Assembly: GCF_000224005.2 (NCBI RefSeq)
Contig: NZ_CP007031.1
Location: 1,951,001-2,015,000 of the forward strand
Length of the DNA stretch: 64,000 nucleotides
Reading direction: 5' to 3'
DNA from: Marichromatium purpuratum 984
GTDB lineage: Bacteria > Pseudomonadota > Gammaproteobacteria > Chromatiales > Chromatiaceae
This document shows, in pieces, positions 1 through 8,598 of this stretch; position 1 is the first letter of the stretch, and every line of letters starts with the position of its first letter. A model generated the notes under the pieces. That model saw nothing but the letters and a program-made list of their open reading frames with translations. It had not been told where the DNA came from and made no database searches. The position numbers and the translations under genes are program-made.

Positions 1-1
1 C

Positions 2-94
2 CACGGCACCGGCGATCTGGAGATCCAACTGCACACGCTCGATGACGTCGAGCGGGCCAAGCCGCTATTGGTGAGGGCATTCGAGGACAACTGA
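2..94 (+). CDS. 3' end of an upstream gene (partial, unidentified)
   Basis: An open frame enters from the left edge and stops at TGA 92-94. It encodes about 30 residues ending in RAFEDN. The stop is directly abutted by the ATG of hsdR at 95, so the two genes are almost certainly co-transcribed. The fragment is too short to assign. Its position suggests another component or accessory gene of the type I restriction locus, but that is inference only. Confidence 0.6.
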   Translation, partial: HGTGDLEIQLHTLDDVERAKPLLVRAFEDN

Positions 95-3000
95 ATGACG
101 CAAGGAATGCACACCGAGGACGCCTTCGAGCGCCTCATCGTCGAGCATCTGGTACGCCACGGCGGCTACGAACCACACGGGGGCGCGGCCTTCGACCCGG
201 ATGCGGCGCTGGCCGTCCACGCCGGCTACGACGCACGGCGCGCGCTGATCCCGACGGAGGTAATCGCCTTCGTCTCGACCACCCAGCCGAAGCCCTGGGG
301 CAAGCTCCGGGAGATCCACGGCGCGACGCTCGACGAGCGCTTCATCGACGCGCTCTGCAAGGTGCTCGACCAGCGCGGGCTGCTCGCGGTGATCCGCCAG
401 GGCTTCAAGTTCCACGGCCAGCAGATCCGGCTTGCTTACTTCCGCCCCGGCAACACCCTCAACCCCGCCGTCTGGGACCTCTATGCCCAGAACCGCCTGC
501 GCGTGGTGCGCCAGCTGCGCTTCGACCCCGACACCGAGCAGGCGCTGGATCTGGCGCTCTTCATCAACGGTCTGCCGATCGCCACGGCGGAGCTGAAGAA
601 CGCCATGACCGGCCAGACGGTGGCTGACGCCCGTCGTCAGTACCGCCGGGACCGCGACCCCAAGGCGCCGCTGTTCCGCTTCAAGGCCCGCGCCCTGGTG
701 CACTTTGCCGTGGACACCGACGAGGTCTGGATGAGCACGCGGCTCAGCGGGCTATCGACCCGCTTCCTGCCCTTCAACCGCGGACACGACGGCGGGGCCG
801 GCAATCCGCCGGTCGAGGGCAAGCACCGCAGCGCCTATCTGTGGGAGGAGATCTGGCAGCGCGACAACCTGCTGGAGCTGGTCGGCCGCTTCCTGCACCT
901 GCAGACCGAGCAGATCAAGGACCCCGACAGCGACAAGGTGCGAGTCAAGGAGACGCTGATCTTCCCACGCTATCACCAGTGGGACGGTGTGCGGCGGCTG
1001 CTGGCCGCGGCACGCGAGCACGGCGCCGGCAGCAATTATCTGGTGCAACACTCGGCGGGCTCCGGCAAGTCCAATACCATCGCCTGGCTCGCCCACCGGC
1101 TGGCCTCGCTTCATAACGGCGAGGACGACAAGGTCTATGACGCCGTGATCGTGCTCACCGACCGTCGGGTGCTCGATCAGCAGTTGCAGGACACCATCTA
1201 TCAGTTCGAGCACAAGAGCGGCGTGGTCGAAAAGATCGACACCGATTCGACCCAGCTCGCCAAGGCGCTCGAAGCCGGCGTGCCCATCATCATCTCGACC
1301 ATCCACAAGTTCGGCTTCATCCAGGACAAGCTCCAGGCCCTGCCGGATCGGCGCTATGCCATCGTCGTCGACGAGGCCCACTCCTCGCAGACCGGCGAGA
1401 TGGCGGTGACCGTCAAGGAGCTGCTCTCGGACAGCTCGCTCGCCGCCAGGCTGGAGGCGGACGGCGAGGAGCTGTCGACGCCGGACCAGCTCGCGCTGCG
1501 CGCGGCCCTGTTTCGCGGGCCGCAACGCAACATGAGCTTCTTCGCCTTCACCGCGACGCCCAAGCACAAGACCATGGAGCTGTTCGGTCACAAGGGGCCG
1601 GACGGCAAACCGGCGCCCTTCCATCTCTACTCCATGCGTCAGGCGATCGAGGAGGGTTTCATCCTCGATGTGCTCAGGGGCTACACCACCTACAAGCGCT
1701 TCTTCCAGATCGCCAAGTCCGTCGCCGACGATCCCGAGCTGGACAAGAAGAAGGCCGCCGCCGCGCTCGCCCGCTTCGTCAACCTGCATCCGACCAACCT
1801 CGCGCAGAAGACCGAGATCATCGTCGAGCACTTCCGCGCCTGCGTGATGCACCAGCTCAAGGGGCGCGCCAAGGCCATGCTGGTGACCAGCTCGCGCCTC
1901 ATGGCGGTCAGGTACAAGCAGGCGTTCGACGCCTATCTGAAGGAGAAGGGCTACACCGACCACCTGCGCTGTCTGGTCGCCTTCTCGGGCGAGGTGCAGG
2001 ACCCGGACGCGCCGGGCGTCAGCTACAGCGAACCGCAGATGAACGGCGGTATCAAGGAGGCCGAACTGCCGGGCCGGTTCGCCTCCAGTCGATACCAGTT
2101 GCTGATCGTCGCCAACAAGTATCAGACCGGCTTCGACCAGCCCCTGCTCTGCGCCATGTATGTCGACAAGCGTCTCGACGGCATCCAGGCGGTCCAGACG
2201 CTCTCGCGCCTCAACCGCACCTGCCCGGGCAAGGAAGAGACCTTCGTGCTCGACTTCGTCAATGAGCGCGAGTCCATCCTGGCGAGCTTCCAGAACTACT
2301 ACGAGACGACCACGACCGCCGACGAGGTCGACCCCCAACGTCTCTACGAGCTACAGCACGAACTCGACGAGTTTCAGGTCTACACCAGCGCGGAAGTCGA
2401 CGAACTCGCCGCCGTCTTCTTCAAGCTCAAGGCCGAGCAGCAGCTCTCGGACAACGCCCGGCTCAACGCCTGGATCGACCCGGCGGTGGACCGCTTCAAG
2501 GCGCTTTGCGTCAACCCGGCCGACGAGGACGGTCAACAGCGCCAGGAGGATTTCCGCGGCAAGCTCAACGCCTTCAAGAACCTCTATGCCTTCCTCGGCC
2601 AGATCGTGCCCTTCGCCGATCCCGACCTGGAAAAGCGCTATCTGTTCGTGCGGCTGCTGCTACGCAAGCTCCCGCGCCCGGACCAGGGCGACCCGGTCGA
2701 TCTCGAAGGCGATGTGGCGCTGGCCTCCTACAAGTTGAAGCTGGAGGAAGAAGGCGACCTGGTCCTTCGGGCCGATGGGGTCGGAGAGCTGACCGGACCC
2801 GAGTACACCGGGACCGGCGCGGCTAAGACGCCGAAGGAGCGGCTCTCGACCATCATCCAGGTCATCAACGAGCGTTTCGGCACCGACTTCGACGCCCAGG
2901 ACCTGGTCGACGGCGTCACCGCGCAGCTCCTCGCCGACGCACGACTACGACAGGCGGCACGGGTCAACGACAAGGGGAACTTCGCCGTCCCCTTCCGCGA

Positions 3001-3154
3001 GGCGCTCGACGACGCCCTGGTCAGCCGCCACGAGAAGCACGGCGACTTCATCAACCAGCTCTTCCAGGACGAAGACCTTGCGGAATTCTTCCGTGGCTGG
3101 ATGCTGGAGCAGGTCTACAAGCGTTTTCACGAGCCAACGACGTCGCTCGGGTAA
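95..3154 (+). CDS. hsdR: Type I restriction endonuclease, R (HsdR) subunit
   Basis: This is the motor and nuclease subunit of a type I restriction-modification complex. It works with HsdM and HsdS, translocates DNA using ATP and cuts at a distance from the recognition site. The 1,019-residue length is usual for the family. The N-terminal PD-(D/E)xK nuclease shows D152 and E166-x-K168. The SF2 helicase core has a Walker A GSGKS at 322-326, a DEAH box at 426-429 and the FTATPK motif. The C-terminal third is helical, as expected for the part that docks on the methylase. The start is ATG 95, immediately after the previous stop. HsdM and HsdS are not in the window and would lie upstream. The frame is intact with no sign of decay. 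Confidence 0.95.
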   Translation: MTQGMHTEDAFERLIVEHLVRHGGYEPHGGAAFDPDAALAVHAGYDARRALIPTEVIAFVSTTQPKPWGKLREIHGATLDERFIDALCKVLDQRGLLAVIRQGFKFHGQQIRLAYFRPGNTLNPAVWDLYAQNRLRVVRQLRFDPDTEQALDLALFINGLPIATAELKNAMTGQTVADARRQYRRDRDPKAPLFRFKARALVHFAVDTDEVWMSTRLSGLSTRFLPFNRGHDGGAGNPPVEGKHRSAYLWEEIWQRDNLLELVGRFLHLQTEQIKDPDSDKVRVKETLIFPRYHQWDGVRRLLAAAREHGAGSNYLVQHSAGSGKSNTIAWLAHRLASLHNGEDDKVYDAVIVLTDRRVLDQQLQDTIYQFEHKSGVVEKIDTDSTQLAKALEAGVPIIISTIHKFGFIQDKLQALPDRRYAIVVDEAHSSQTGEMAVTVKELLSDSSLAARLEADGEELSTPDQLALRAALFRGPQRNMSFFAFTATPKHKTMELFGHKGPDGKPAPFHLYSMRQAIEEGFILDVLRGYTTYKRFFQIAKSVADDPELDKKKAAAALARFVNLHPTNLAQKTEIIVEHFRACVMHQLKGRAKAMLVTSSRLMAVRYKQAFDAYLKEKGYTDHLRCLVAFSGEVQDPDAPGVSYSEPQMNGGIKEAELPGRFASSRYQLLIVANKYQTGFDQPLLCAMYVDKRLDGIQAVQTLSRLNRTCPGKEETFVLDFVNERESILASFQNYYETTTTADEVDPQRLYELQHELDEFQVYTSAEVDELAAVFFKLKAEQQLSDNARLNAWIDPAVDRFKALCVNPADEDGQQRQEDFRGKLNAFKNLYAFLGQIVPFADPDLEKRYLFVRLLLRKLPRPDQGDPVDLEGDVALASYKLKLEEEGDLVLRADGVGELTGPEYTGTGAAKTPKERLSTIIQVINERFGTDFDAQDLVDGVTAQLLADARLRQAARVNDKGNFAVPFREALDDALVSRHEKHGDFINQLFQDEDLAEFFRGWMLEQVYKRFHEPTTSLG

Positions 3155-3398
3155 CTCGTCGCCCACCGTTTCACCGAGACATCATCAACACCCGTGGAGG
3201 GTTTTCCCGGCATCCGCGATATGCCACAGAAAAGCGTTTGTTGGACGAAGACGGTTGATAGAGATGCTGGTTGAGTTGCCGAGAACGACAATCCAACCAG
3301 CCGCCATCGCATCTCAAAACACAATCTCAAAGCGTTCCACAACAATTACGATCGATATTTCTCTTGACTGCACGGAATCGCACAGAGAGCAAAAGCCA

Positions 3399-4469
3399 AT
3401 GACAAATGAAAAGCCCAGCCCAGAATCTCAACACACTTCATGGGCGCTGAAATCCATACATCTCCTCGCCTTGGCAATTTTCTCTTTCTCTGTAACCATC
3501 AGCAATATAGCATTATCAGATACAAGCAACGCGATCGGCGGCAAAAAAGGCAATTGGATTTGGGATAAAAACGCTGCGGCAACATTCTTTAAAAAATACG
3601 AAATCGCTGTACTAATTGAATTCATACCTGAAGAGAATTGCAGACAGGTATTCTCCATCTTCGGAAACGGCAAAATAAGATCGATCAGATTCACTATTGA
3701 TGGAAAGGAATACGAAAGAGTTGAAGTCTCACCCACAAAGACTGCCAGTGGAGTTGACGTATCCTCATTCTTACTAAGCGACGAGGCGCTCCTCGACATC
3801 AAAAGAGGATATATCCTCAAGATCTGGACCAACGAAGGTTTACTGACAACTGACCTTTCAGGTTCAGCGTACTCAATCAACAATGCTTACAATTACTGCA
3901 TCCAACTCAAACAGTCGAATTCGAGCAATATTCAAACAAACAAAAGAAAACACTCAAAAGAACACACCCATAACACCCACACCTCAGAAAAGCTCCGTTA
4001 CATCACGTACGAAGGAATCGACCTCCTTGTTTTCGAGGGTGCTTTTGAAAAGGATGATGGCCAGCACATCATTTCAGCACTGCAAGAAGCCAGAGCACCG
4101 ATACTCTTCATCAGCAGCCCTGGAGGGCTGGTTTCCGAGGCTCAGATGGTCGGTTACTATCTACGAAGCAACAACATTAAAGTCTTCGCGTTCGGTGATT
4201 GCGCCAGCGCCTGTACGTTTGCACTGGCTGGTGGAGTAGAGCGTCATGCGGTCGATGGTGCGCGTATCGGACTGCATCAGTCATCTTTCGTCAATCACAC
4301 TGGGAGCCTTTCCCAAGGTCAGCTGCTGACAGGAAACTATATTCGATATTTCAAGGCGATGGGGGTCGACCCAGAGATCGTCGCCCTGGCGGCCACCACT
4401 CCGAGCGATCGCATCCAATGGATCAGCATTGAACAAGCCAAGAGTCTGAATTTGATCTCGGAACATTAA
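3399..4469 (+). CDS. Exported ClpP-fold (COG3904-like) protein in an AT-rich patch
   Basis: The product has 356 residues. The ATG at 3399 was chosen because a hydrophobic signal or anchor segment (about residues 18-40) follows it; an upstream in-frame start would lie inside hsdR. The N-terminal half is unrecognised and may be beta-rich. The C-terminal half (about 205-356) resembles the ClpP/crotonase fold: a SSPGG loop, then GDCASACTFALAGG with candidate nucleophile S270, then GLHQ with candidate H293. This matches predicted periplasmic COG3904 proteins, whose substrates are unknown. Base and codon use are clearly more AT-rich than both neighbours, suggesting recent acquisition. The 244 bp between hsdR and this gene are also AT-rich and hold no other gene. 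Whether it is an active peptidase is not shown. Confidence 0.75.
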   Translation: MTNEKPSPESQHTSWALKSIHLLALAIFSFSVTISNIALSDTSNAIGGKKGNWIWDKNAAATFFKKYEIAVLIEFIPEENCRQVFSIFGNGKIRSIRFTIDGKEYERVEVSPTKTASGVDVSSFLLSDEALLDIKRGYILKIWTNEGLLTTDLSGSAYSINNAYNYCIQLKQSNSSNIQTNKRKHSKEHTHNTHTSEKLRYITYEGIDLLVFEGAFEKDDGQHIISALQEARAPILFISSPGGLVSEAQMVGYYLRSNNIKVFAFGDCASACTFALAGGVERHAVDGARIGLHQSSFVNHTGSLSQGQLLTGNYIRYFKAMGVDPEIVALAATTPSDRIQWISIEQAKSLNLISEH

Positions 4470-4783
4470 GACCCGATATGCAATTCAGTTTTTGAAAAAA
4501 CTTTTTGCGACAAAGGTTTCATTGCAGGAAGAACAGAGATCAGATACCGAAACGTCAAGAACTCCCGGCAGGGGTCTGGACATTTCTCGTCGATTGTTTT
4601 CCCACTATGATCGCTCCGGGACAGTCGCCTGATACTCAACGACATCTCTGGCTGTTATGCTCGGGCGCGATGCACCGAGTATTCGGGTCCGTGCGCAAGC
4701 CGAAGCCGGCCGACTCTCGCACATCCGACAAGCCCCGCCATCGCAACCGTCATGTGACGAAACCTCAGGCAAGAACCCTGCTT
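4470..4783. other. Intergenic region after the AT-rich patch
   Basis: This 314 bp stretch is non-coding. Its left end carries an AT-rich hairpin; the remainder moves back to the high GC of the host. I looked for a Zur-type palindrome ahead of the NTF2-like/COG0523 operon and did not see a convincing one. The open frame could be extended to 4505, but the extension shows no homology I recognise, so it is treated as leader. Confidence 0.5.
4487..4506 (+). terminator. Possible AT-rich terminator after the ClpP-fold gene
   Basis: AGTTTTT (4487-4493) and AAAAACT (4496-4502) form an inverted repeat followed by a short T run. It begins 17 bp after the stop codon. The stem is A-T only and the loop very short, so efficiency is doubtful. 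Confidence 0.35.
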
Positions 4784-5350
4784 ATGAAGTCTAAACACAA
4801 CAATCCGTCGGTCAGCGGTATACGGTTCCTGGATCCCAGGTCAGGCAAGGATCGGCGCACCCTGAGCGCCTCGCTGCGTGGTGGTCGCCATGCTGTCTCG
4901 GGAGATACCGCATCATTCGATGCCGAACCGATCGACACCTCGGAGGTGGTCGAGACGGTTGTCTGCGCGCCGGCAACGCTGCGCTTGGCCGAAGAACTGT
5001 TCGAGCGTTGGAACAGCGCACTCGAAAGCGGTGATGCCCGAAGGGTCGGCCTGTGTTATGCGGAAGACGCGGTCCTGTTGCCCACAGTGTCCAATGTGCC
5101 TCGCCTCTCCCGTCGCGAAATTCAGGAATATTTCGAGCACTTTCTTCAAAAACAGCCTGTGGGAAAGATCGATCAACGCAACGTCAAGTTTGGCTGCAAC
5201 AAGATCACTGACGCCGGCATTTACACTTTTCGCATCATCAATGACGGGAAGACCGAATACGTGCCTGCGCGTTATACCTTCGTCTACGAGAACCGTGACG
5301 GCGACTGGCTGATCGCCCATCACCATTCATCCTTGATGCCCACATCATGA
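4784..5350 (+). CDS. NTF2-like / DUF4440 (SgcJ/EcaC-type) protein
   Basis: Using ATG 4784 gives 188 residues. The last 125 or so form a cone-shaped NTF2-like (SnoaL/CaMKII-association type) fold. They include the helix LAEELFERWNSALESGD, then YAEDAVLLPT, and a terminal strand pair YTFVYENRDGDWLIAHHHSS. Members of this fold bind small ligands or act as accessory subunits, and the specific role here is unknown. The N-terminal 60 residues look disordered; no signal peptide is evident. The stop overlaps the start of the COG0523 GTPase as ATGA, implying translational coupling. The close His cluster (AHHHSS) is typical of DUF4440 and is not by itself evidence for metal binding. Confidence 0.75.
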   Translation: MKSKHNNPSVSGIRFLDPRSGKDRRTLSASLRGGRHAVSGDTASFDAEPIDTSEVVETVVCAPATLRLAEELFERWNSALESGDARRVGLCYAEDAVLLPTVSNVPRLSRREIQEYFEHFLQKQPVGKIDQRNVKFGCNKITDAGIYTFRIINDGKTEYVPARYTFVYENRDGDWLIAHHHSSLMPTS

Positions 5351-6450
5351 CGTCTCAAACGTCGAAACCATTGACTGACCCCGCGCCCGACCTCGTTCCG
5401 GTCACATTGTTGACCGGATTTCTGGGCAGCGGGAAAACCACTGTGCTCAACAATTTGGTACGCCAACCGGAATTGGCAGACGCACTTGTCATCATCAACG
5501 AGTTCGGTGAGATGGCGCTCGATCACATGCTGGTCGCACACAGCACCGAAAACCTTGTCATGGAGATGAGCAATGGCTGTGTATGCTGCAGCATTCGTCA
5601 TGATCTGGTAAAAACACTTCGCGATATCACATGGCGCTATTCGCGCAATGGCGAGCGATGGTTCAAGCGGATACTGATCGAGACCACGGGGCTGGCGGAT
5701 CCAGCACCAATCATCCACACGCTGATGACCCACCCTCGAATCGCCCCGCAATACCGACTCGACGGCATTGTGGCGACCGTGGACATGGGGACGGTGATGG
5801 ACACACTGGACCACCATCAGGAGGCTATCAAGCAGGTCGCCATGGCCGACGCCTTGTTGCTGACCAAGAGCGACCTGGTGGCAGAGGAGCGACGTGGCCC
5901 GCTGCTGCACCGACTGGATGCCATCAACCCGGCCGCACCGCGCTGGGAGGTCCGCGACGGCGAGATCGCGGCACACCAGGTGCTCGGCCTTGGCCTATTC
6001 GATGCCACGGGAAAAACACCCGACGTGGCCCGCTGGCTCAACGAAGCGTCCTATGCGGTACAGTCGACGCATGCACATGCCCACGAGCACGAGCACGAGC
6101 ACGGTCAGCACCATGATGAAAATCGGCACGACGATCACATTCGCGCCTTCTGTTTCACCATCGAGCAACCCATCGCCGAGGACAGTCTGACGAATTGGCT
6201 CGAGTTGCTGGCAGATTTCTCCGGCAGCAACATCCTGCGCGTCAAAGGCATTTTCAATATCGAGGGCACGGCGCGGCCGGTTGTCGTGCATGGTGTCCAA
6301 CACGTCTTTCACCCGCCTGTCACCTTGCCGGCCTGGCCGAGCGAGGACCAACGCTCACGAGTGGTGTTCATCACGCGTGATGTCAGCAGGGAGCTGAAGG
6401 ATTTCATCGAACGCGCCAACCATGTCTTGGCGACAGGAGCACTTTCGTGA
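5347..6450 (+). CDS. COG0523 (CobW/ZigA-type) G3E GTPase, putative metal chaperone
   Basis: A G3E-family P-loop GTPase of 367 residues, thought to load Zn(II) or another metal into client enzymes. Walker A is GFLGSGKTT (24-32). The family metal motif CVCC is at 78-81. LLTKSDL provides the guanine-specificity loop. Between the GTPase and C-terminal CobW_C domains lies a histidine-rich stretch (about 239-262, repeated H-E and H-A pairs) usual in zinc-handling members. It overlaps the upstream NTF2-like gene by 4 bp and is followed by a QueD-like gene 94 bp on. A cobalamin (CobW) role is unlikely because no cobalamin genes are nearby; a zinc role is inferred from the His stretch and the neighbour. 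Confidence 0.88.
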   Translation: MTSQTSKPLTDPAPDLVPVTLLTGFLGSGKTTVLNNLVRQPELADALVIINEFGEMALDHMLVAHSTENLVMEMSNGCVCCSIRHDLVKTLRDITWRYSRNGERWFKRILIETTGLADPAPIIHTLMTHPRIAPQYRLDGIVATVDMGTVMDTLDHHQEAIKQVAMADALLLTKSDLVAEERRGPLLHRLDAINPAAPRWEVRDGEIAAHQVLGLGLFDATGKTPDVARWLNEASYAVQSTHAHAHEHEHEHGQHHDENRHDDHIRAFCFTIEQPIAEDSLTNWLELLADFSGSNILRVKGIFNIEGTARPVVVHGVQHVFHPPVTLPAWPSEDQRSRVVFITRDVSRELKDFIERANHVLATGALS

Positions 6451-6544
6451 ACCCATTGTGGCTCATGCCGCGGCACCTCGGGCGCCGCCACTTCCCCGTT
6501 AACGCTATCGTGGCACTCGATTGCTCTCGCCAGAGAGGTGGCGC

Positions 6545-7159
6545 GTGCTGATTCGCAAGCTGTTCAAATTCGAGAACGCACACGTCGTACGCGGATGCAG
6601 CACGCGACGGTGCTCGCACTCCATCCACGGCCACTCCTACAAGGTCGAGCTGCTGCTGGAGGCACATGCGTTCGACAATGGCCAGATGATCTATGACTTC
6701 GGCCTGCTCAAGAGCCACGTGCGCGACCTGATCGACGCCTTCGATCACTCCATTGCGCTGTGGTCGGGTGATGATCCCGAATACCTGGATGCAATGCGCA
6801 AACACTCGGAACGCTGGGTGCTGATCCCGGTATCACCAAGCGCCGAACAGTTCTCGCGCCTGTTCTTCCGTCTTGTCGACACCGCCCTGTCGCTGACCGA
6901 CATGGCCAACGGCGAAACCGATGTACGTCTGCACTCGGTCATCGTCCATGAAACAGAGACCGGCTACGCGCAGTGCTTCCGCGCAGACGCGAACAACCCG
7001 CGCATGGGCCGCATCGACCTGCCGGCGATTGAGTTCGCACCGGCCATCACCGAGCAATGGCCCGACCCTGATCTCTTCGAGCGGATCAAGCGAGGGGAGC
7101 GTCAGGTCAATCCATTGAGCCCATGCGACCAAGTATCCGGCCCAGACGAGCGTTCATGA
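6545..7159 (+). CDS. queD: 6-pyruvoyl-tetrahydropterin synthase / QueD-family protein
   Basis: A T-fold PTPS family member, related to 6-carboxy-5,6,7,8-tetrahydropterin synthase of the queuosine pathway. The FENAH motif and the HGHSY motif supply the zinc-binding histidines, with a conserved cysteine in RCSHSIHGH ahead of them. GTG 6545 is preferred because AGAGAGG lies 6 bp upstream; a TTG at 6521 is the alternative. That gives 204 residues, longer than the roughly 120 of E. coli QueD, with an extra C-terminal section after about residue 140. The neighbouring COG0523 GTPase makes a paralogue used under zinc limitation plausible. Whether it makes a queuosine precursor or another pterin cannot be told from sequence. 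Confidence 0.8.
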   Translation: MLIRKLFKFENAHVVRGCSTRRCSHSIHGHSYKVELLLEAHAFDNGQMIYDFGLLKSHVRDLIDAFDHSIALWSGDDPEYLDAMRKHSERWVLIPVSPSAEQFSRLFFRLVDTALSLTDMANGETDVRLHSVIVHETETGYAQCFRADANNPRMGRIDLPAIEFAPAITEQWPDPDLFERIKRGERQVNPLSPCDQVSGPDERS

Positions 7160-7299
7160 ACATGCGGCCGGTTGACGACGGGAGGGCGGATCGCGCGGAG
7201 TGTCGTGATCAAGCGGTTTGAGCCGACGGAGCGCGAGACGATCGGCACGCCGCGCCTGGCCCATCCTGCAGATCGACGGCTTCACGGCTTGGGAGTGTT

Positions 7300-7387
7300 T
7301 GGCGGAGAGGGAGGGATTCGAACCCCCGGACCCTTTCGAGTCAACGGTTTTCAAGACCGCCGCTTTCGACCGCTCAGCCACCTCTCC
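7300..7387 (-). tRNA. serT: tRNA-Ser (anticodon UGA)
   Basis: Read on the minus strand it begins GGAGAGGTGGC and ends in an encoded CCA (complement of 7300-7302). Acceptor GGAGAGG pairs with CCTCTCC and is followed by discriminator G. The anticodon loop is CTTGAAA, giving UGA, which reads UCN serine codons. A long variable arm and the GGTTCGAATCC T-arm confirm a class II serine tRNA. It is oriented against the flanking queD and yccA genes. No integrase or att duplication is visible beside it. Confidence 0.97.
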
Positions 7388-7499
7388 GGGGTACGCGCGG
7401 GACGACCTGTGGGGATGGCTTGAGTTGGTGCCGGTCGTCCGCATCTGGCGGGGATGGAAGGATACCGCAACTCGGGCGTTTTCCCAAGTCCGGTCGGGC

Positions 7500-7527
7500 T
7501 TGCGCGGGACGGCGGGTCAGGTATCCT
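7500..7527 (+). promoter_or_regulatory. Candidate sigma-70 promoter for yccA
   Basis: TTGCGC (7500-7505), a 16-bp spacer and TATCCT (7522-7527) lie about 80 bp upstream of yccA. Pattern match only. Confidence 0.3.
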
Positions 7528-7605
7528 TCTGGAACTTGAGAGATCGCAATCAGTCTCACCCAGCGATCAACTCGGTTTCTCAACCTGTTCGACCATAAGG
7601 AGTGA

Positions 7606-8283
7606 ATGCACGACATGGCCAACAACAACTTTTCCTTCGTTCAGAGTGCTCCGTCGGCCGTCTCGGCCAACAAGGTGCTCAAGAACACCTACCTGCTGCT
7701 GGCCGCGACCCTCGGTTTCAGCGCGCTGACGGCGATGCTGTCGATCGCGCTGGCGATGCCCTCCTGGACCTACCTGGCCTCGGTGATCGTGGCCATGGTG
7801 CTGGGGATGTTCGTGCTGCCGCGCACCGCCAACTCCTCGGCCGGCATCGGCGTGATCTTCCTGATCACCGGCCTGATGGGCTTCGGTCTGGGCTCGATCC
7901 TGAGCATGTATCTGGCACTGCCCAACGGCCCGCAGACCGTGGGTCTGGCCTTCGGTGGCACCGCCGCGATCTTCCTCGGGCTGTCGGGTTACGCGCTCAG
8001 CAGCAAGCGTGACTTCAGCTTCATGGGCGGGTTCATCTTCGCCGGCATGATGGTGGTGATGATCGCGGTGATCGCGAACCTGTTCCTGCAGATGCCGGCG
8101 CTGTCGCTGGCGATCTCCTCGGCCATCATCCTGCTGATGAGCGGCTTCATCCTGTTCGATACCAGCCGGATCGCGCGGGGTGAGGAGACCAACTACATCA
8201 TGGCCACCTACGGCATCTATCTGAGCATCTTCAACATCTTCATCAGCCTGTTGCAGATCCTCGGCATCATGGGCGACGAGTAA
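7606..8283 (+). CDS. yccA: YccA/Bax-inhibitor-1 family inner-membrane protein
   Basis: A 225-residue polytopic protein with about seven hydrophobic segments. It closely resembles E. coli YccA, for example KVLRNTYxLL-like KVLKNTYLLL near residue 25 and the end ETNYIxATxxxYLSxxNIFxSLLxILG. YccA interacts with and modulates the FtsH membrane protease, and the wider family includes Ca2+-leak channels. AAGGAG lies just before ATG 7606; a second ATG at 7615 (MANNNF) is equally possible. It is a single gene followed by a strong terminator. The acidic GDE end fits a cytoplasmic C-terminus. Confidence 0.9.
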   Translation: MHDMANNNFSFVQSAPSAVSANKVLKNTYLLLAATLGFSALTAMLSIALAMPSWTYLASVIVAMVLGMFVLPRTANSSAGIGVIFLITGLMGFGLGSILSMYLALPNGPQTVGLAFGGTAAIFLGLSGYALSSKRDFSFMGGFIFAGMMVVMIAVIANLFLQMPALSLAISSAIILLMSGFILFDTSRIARGEETNYIMATYGIYLSIFNIFISLLQILGIMGDE

Positions 8284-8304
8284 CCGCCACGCTCGCCCCT
8301 CGAC

Positions 8305-8334
8305 AGCCCCGGCCCCGCGCCGGGGCTTTTGTTT
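8305..8334 (+). terminator. Rho-independent terminator of yccA
   Basis: An 8-bp stem AGCCCCGG / CCGGGGCT around a CCCCGCG loop is followed by TTTTGTTT, starting 22 bp after the yccA stop. Confidence 0.85.
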
Positions 8335-8355
8335 GTCTCGCCGGAGGTCTCCACC

Positions 8356-8541
8356 ATGGAACTGTTTCTGAAGATCATGGCCGCAGCCCTGCTCGGGCTG
8401 ATGCTGTTCTATCTCTGGCCGGTCTACAAGCGCTGGCAGGAGCACGGCCCCAAGGCCGAGAAGGGTGACTGGGCGGCGGCGATCGTACCGCTCGGCGCCG
8501 TCGCCGCGCTGGTGATCGTGCTGATCATGGCGGTGCGCTGA
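8356..8541 (+). CDS. Small two-helix membrane protein, unknown function
   Basis: A 61-residue protein beginning MELFLKIMAAALLG. GGAGGT ends 7 bp before ATG 8356, a strong ribosome site that fixes the start. There are two hydrophobic segments (about 5-23 and 41-59) joined by a polar loop with the sequence KRWQEHGPKAEKGDW, so it should be a hairpin with both ends on one side of the membrane. I do not recognise a family. It sits between the yccA terminator and a convergent terminator, so it may be transcribed from its own promoter or by read-through. Confidence 0.7.
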   Translation: MELFLKIMAAALLGLMLFYLWPVYKRWQEHGPKAEKGDWAAAIVPLGAVAALVIVLIMAVR

Positions 8542-8561
8542 GGCGCGCCCCACCCTCCCCC

Positions 8562-8587
8562 GGCACGGGGCCGTCCGGCCCCGTGCC
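8562..8587. terminator. Bidirectional hairpin between convergent genes
   Basis: GGCACGGGGCC and GGCCCCGTGCC form a perfect 11-bp stem with a 4-nt GTCC loop. It lies between the small membrane gene and the oppositely oriented sufSE gene. No long T tract follows on either side. Confidence 0.65.
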
Positions 8588-8598
8588 AATGCATTCAC

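Noticed and set aside
3078-3398. N-terminal extension of the ClpP-fold protein back into hsdR
   Set aside because: It would overlap the end of hsdR in another frame and add a non-homologous tail before the signal segment; ATG 3399 fits better.
7154-7444. A 96-codon minus-strand open frame over the tRNA
   Set aside because: The piece reading [17 protein letters not shown] is the well-known false translation of a serine tRNA gene, which occupies 7300-7387.
7160-7605. tRNA-Ser as an integration site for a mobile element
   Set aside because: No integrase gene, direct repeat of the tRNA 3' end or compositional change is visible on either side.
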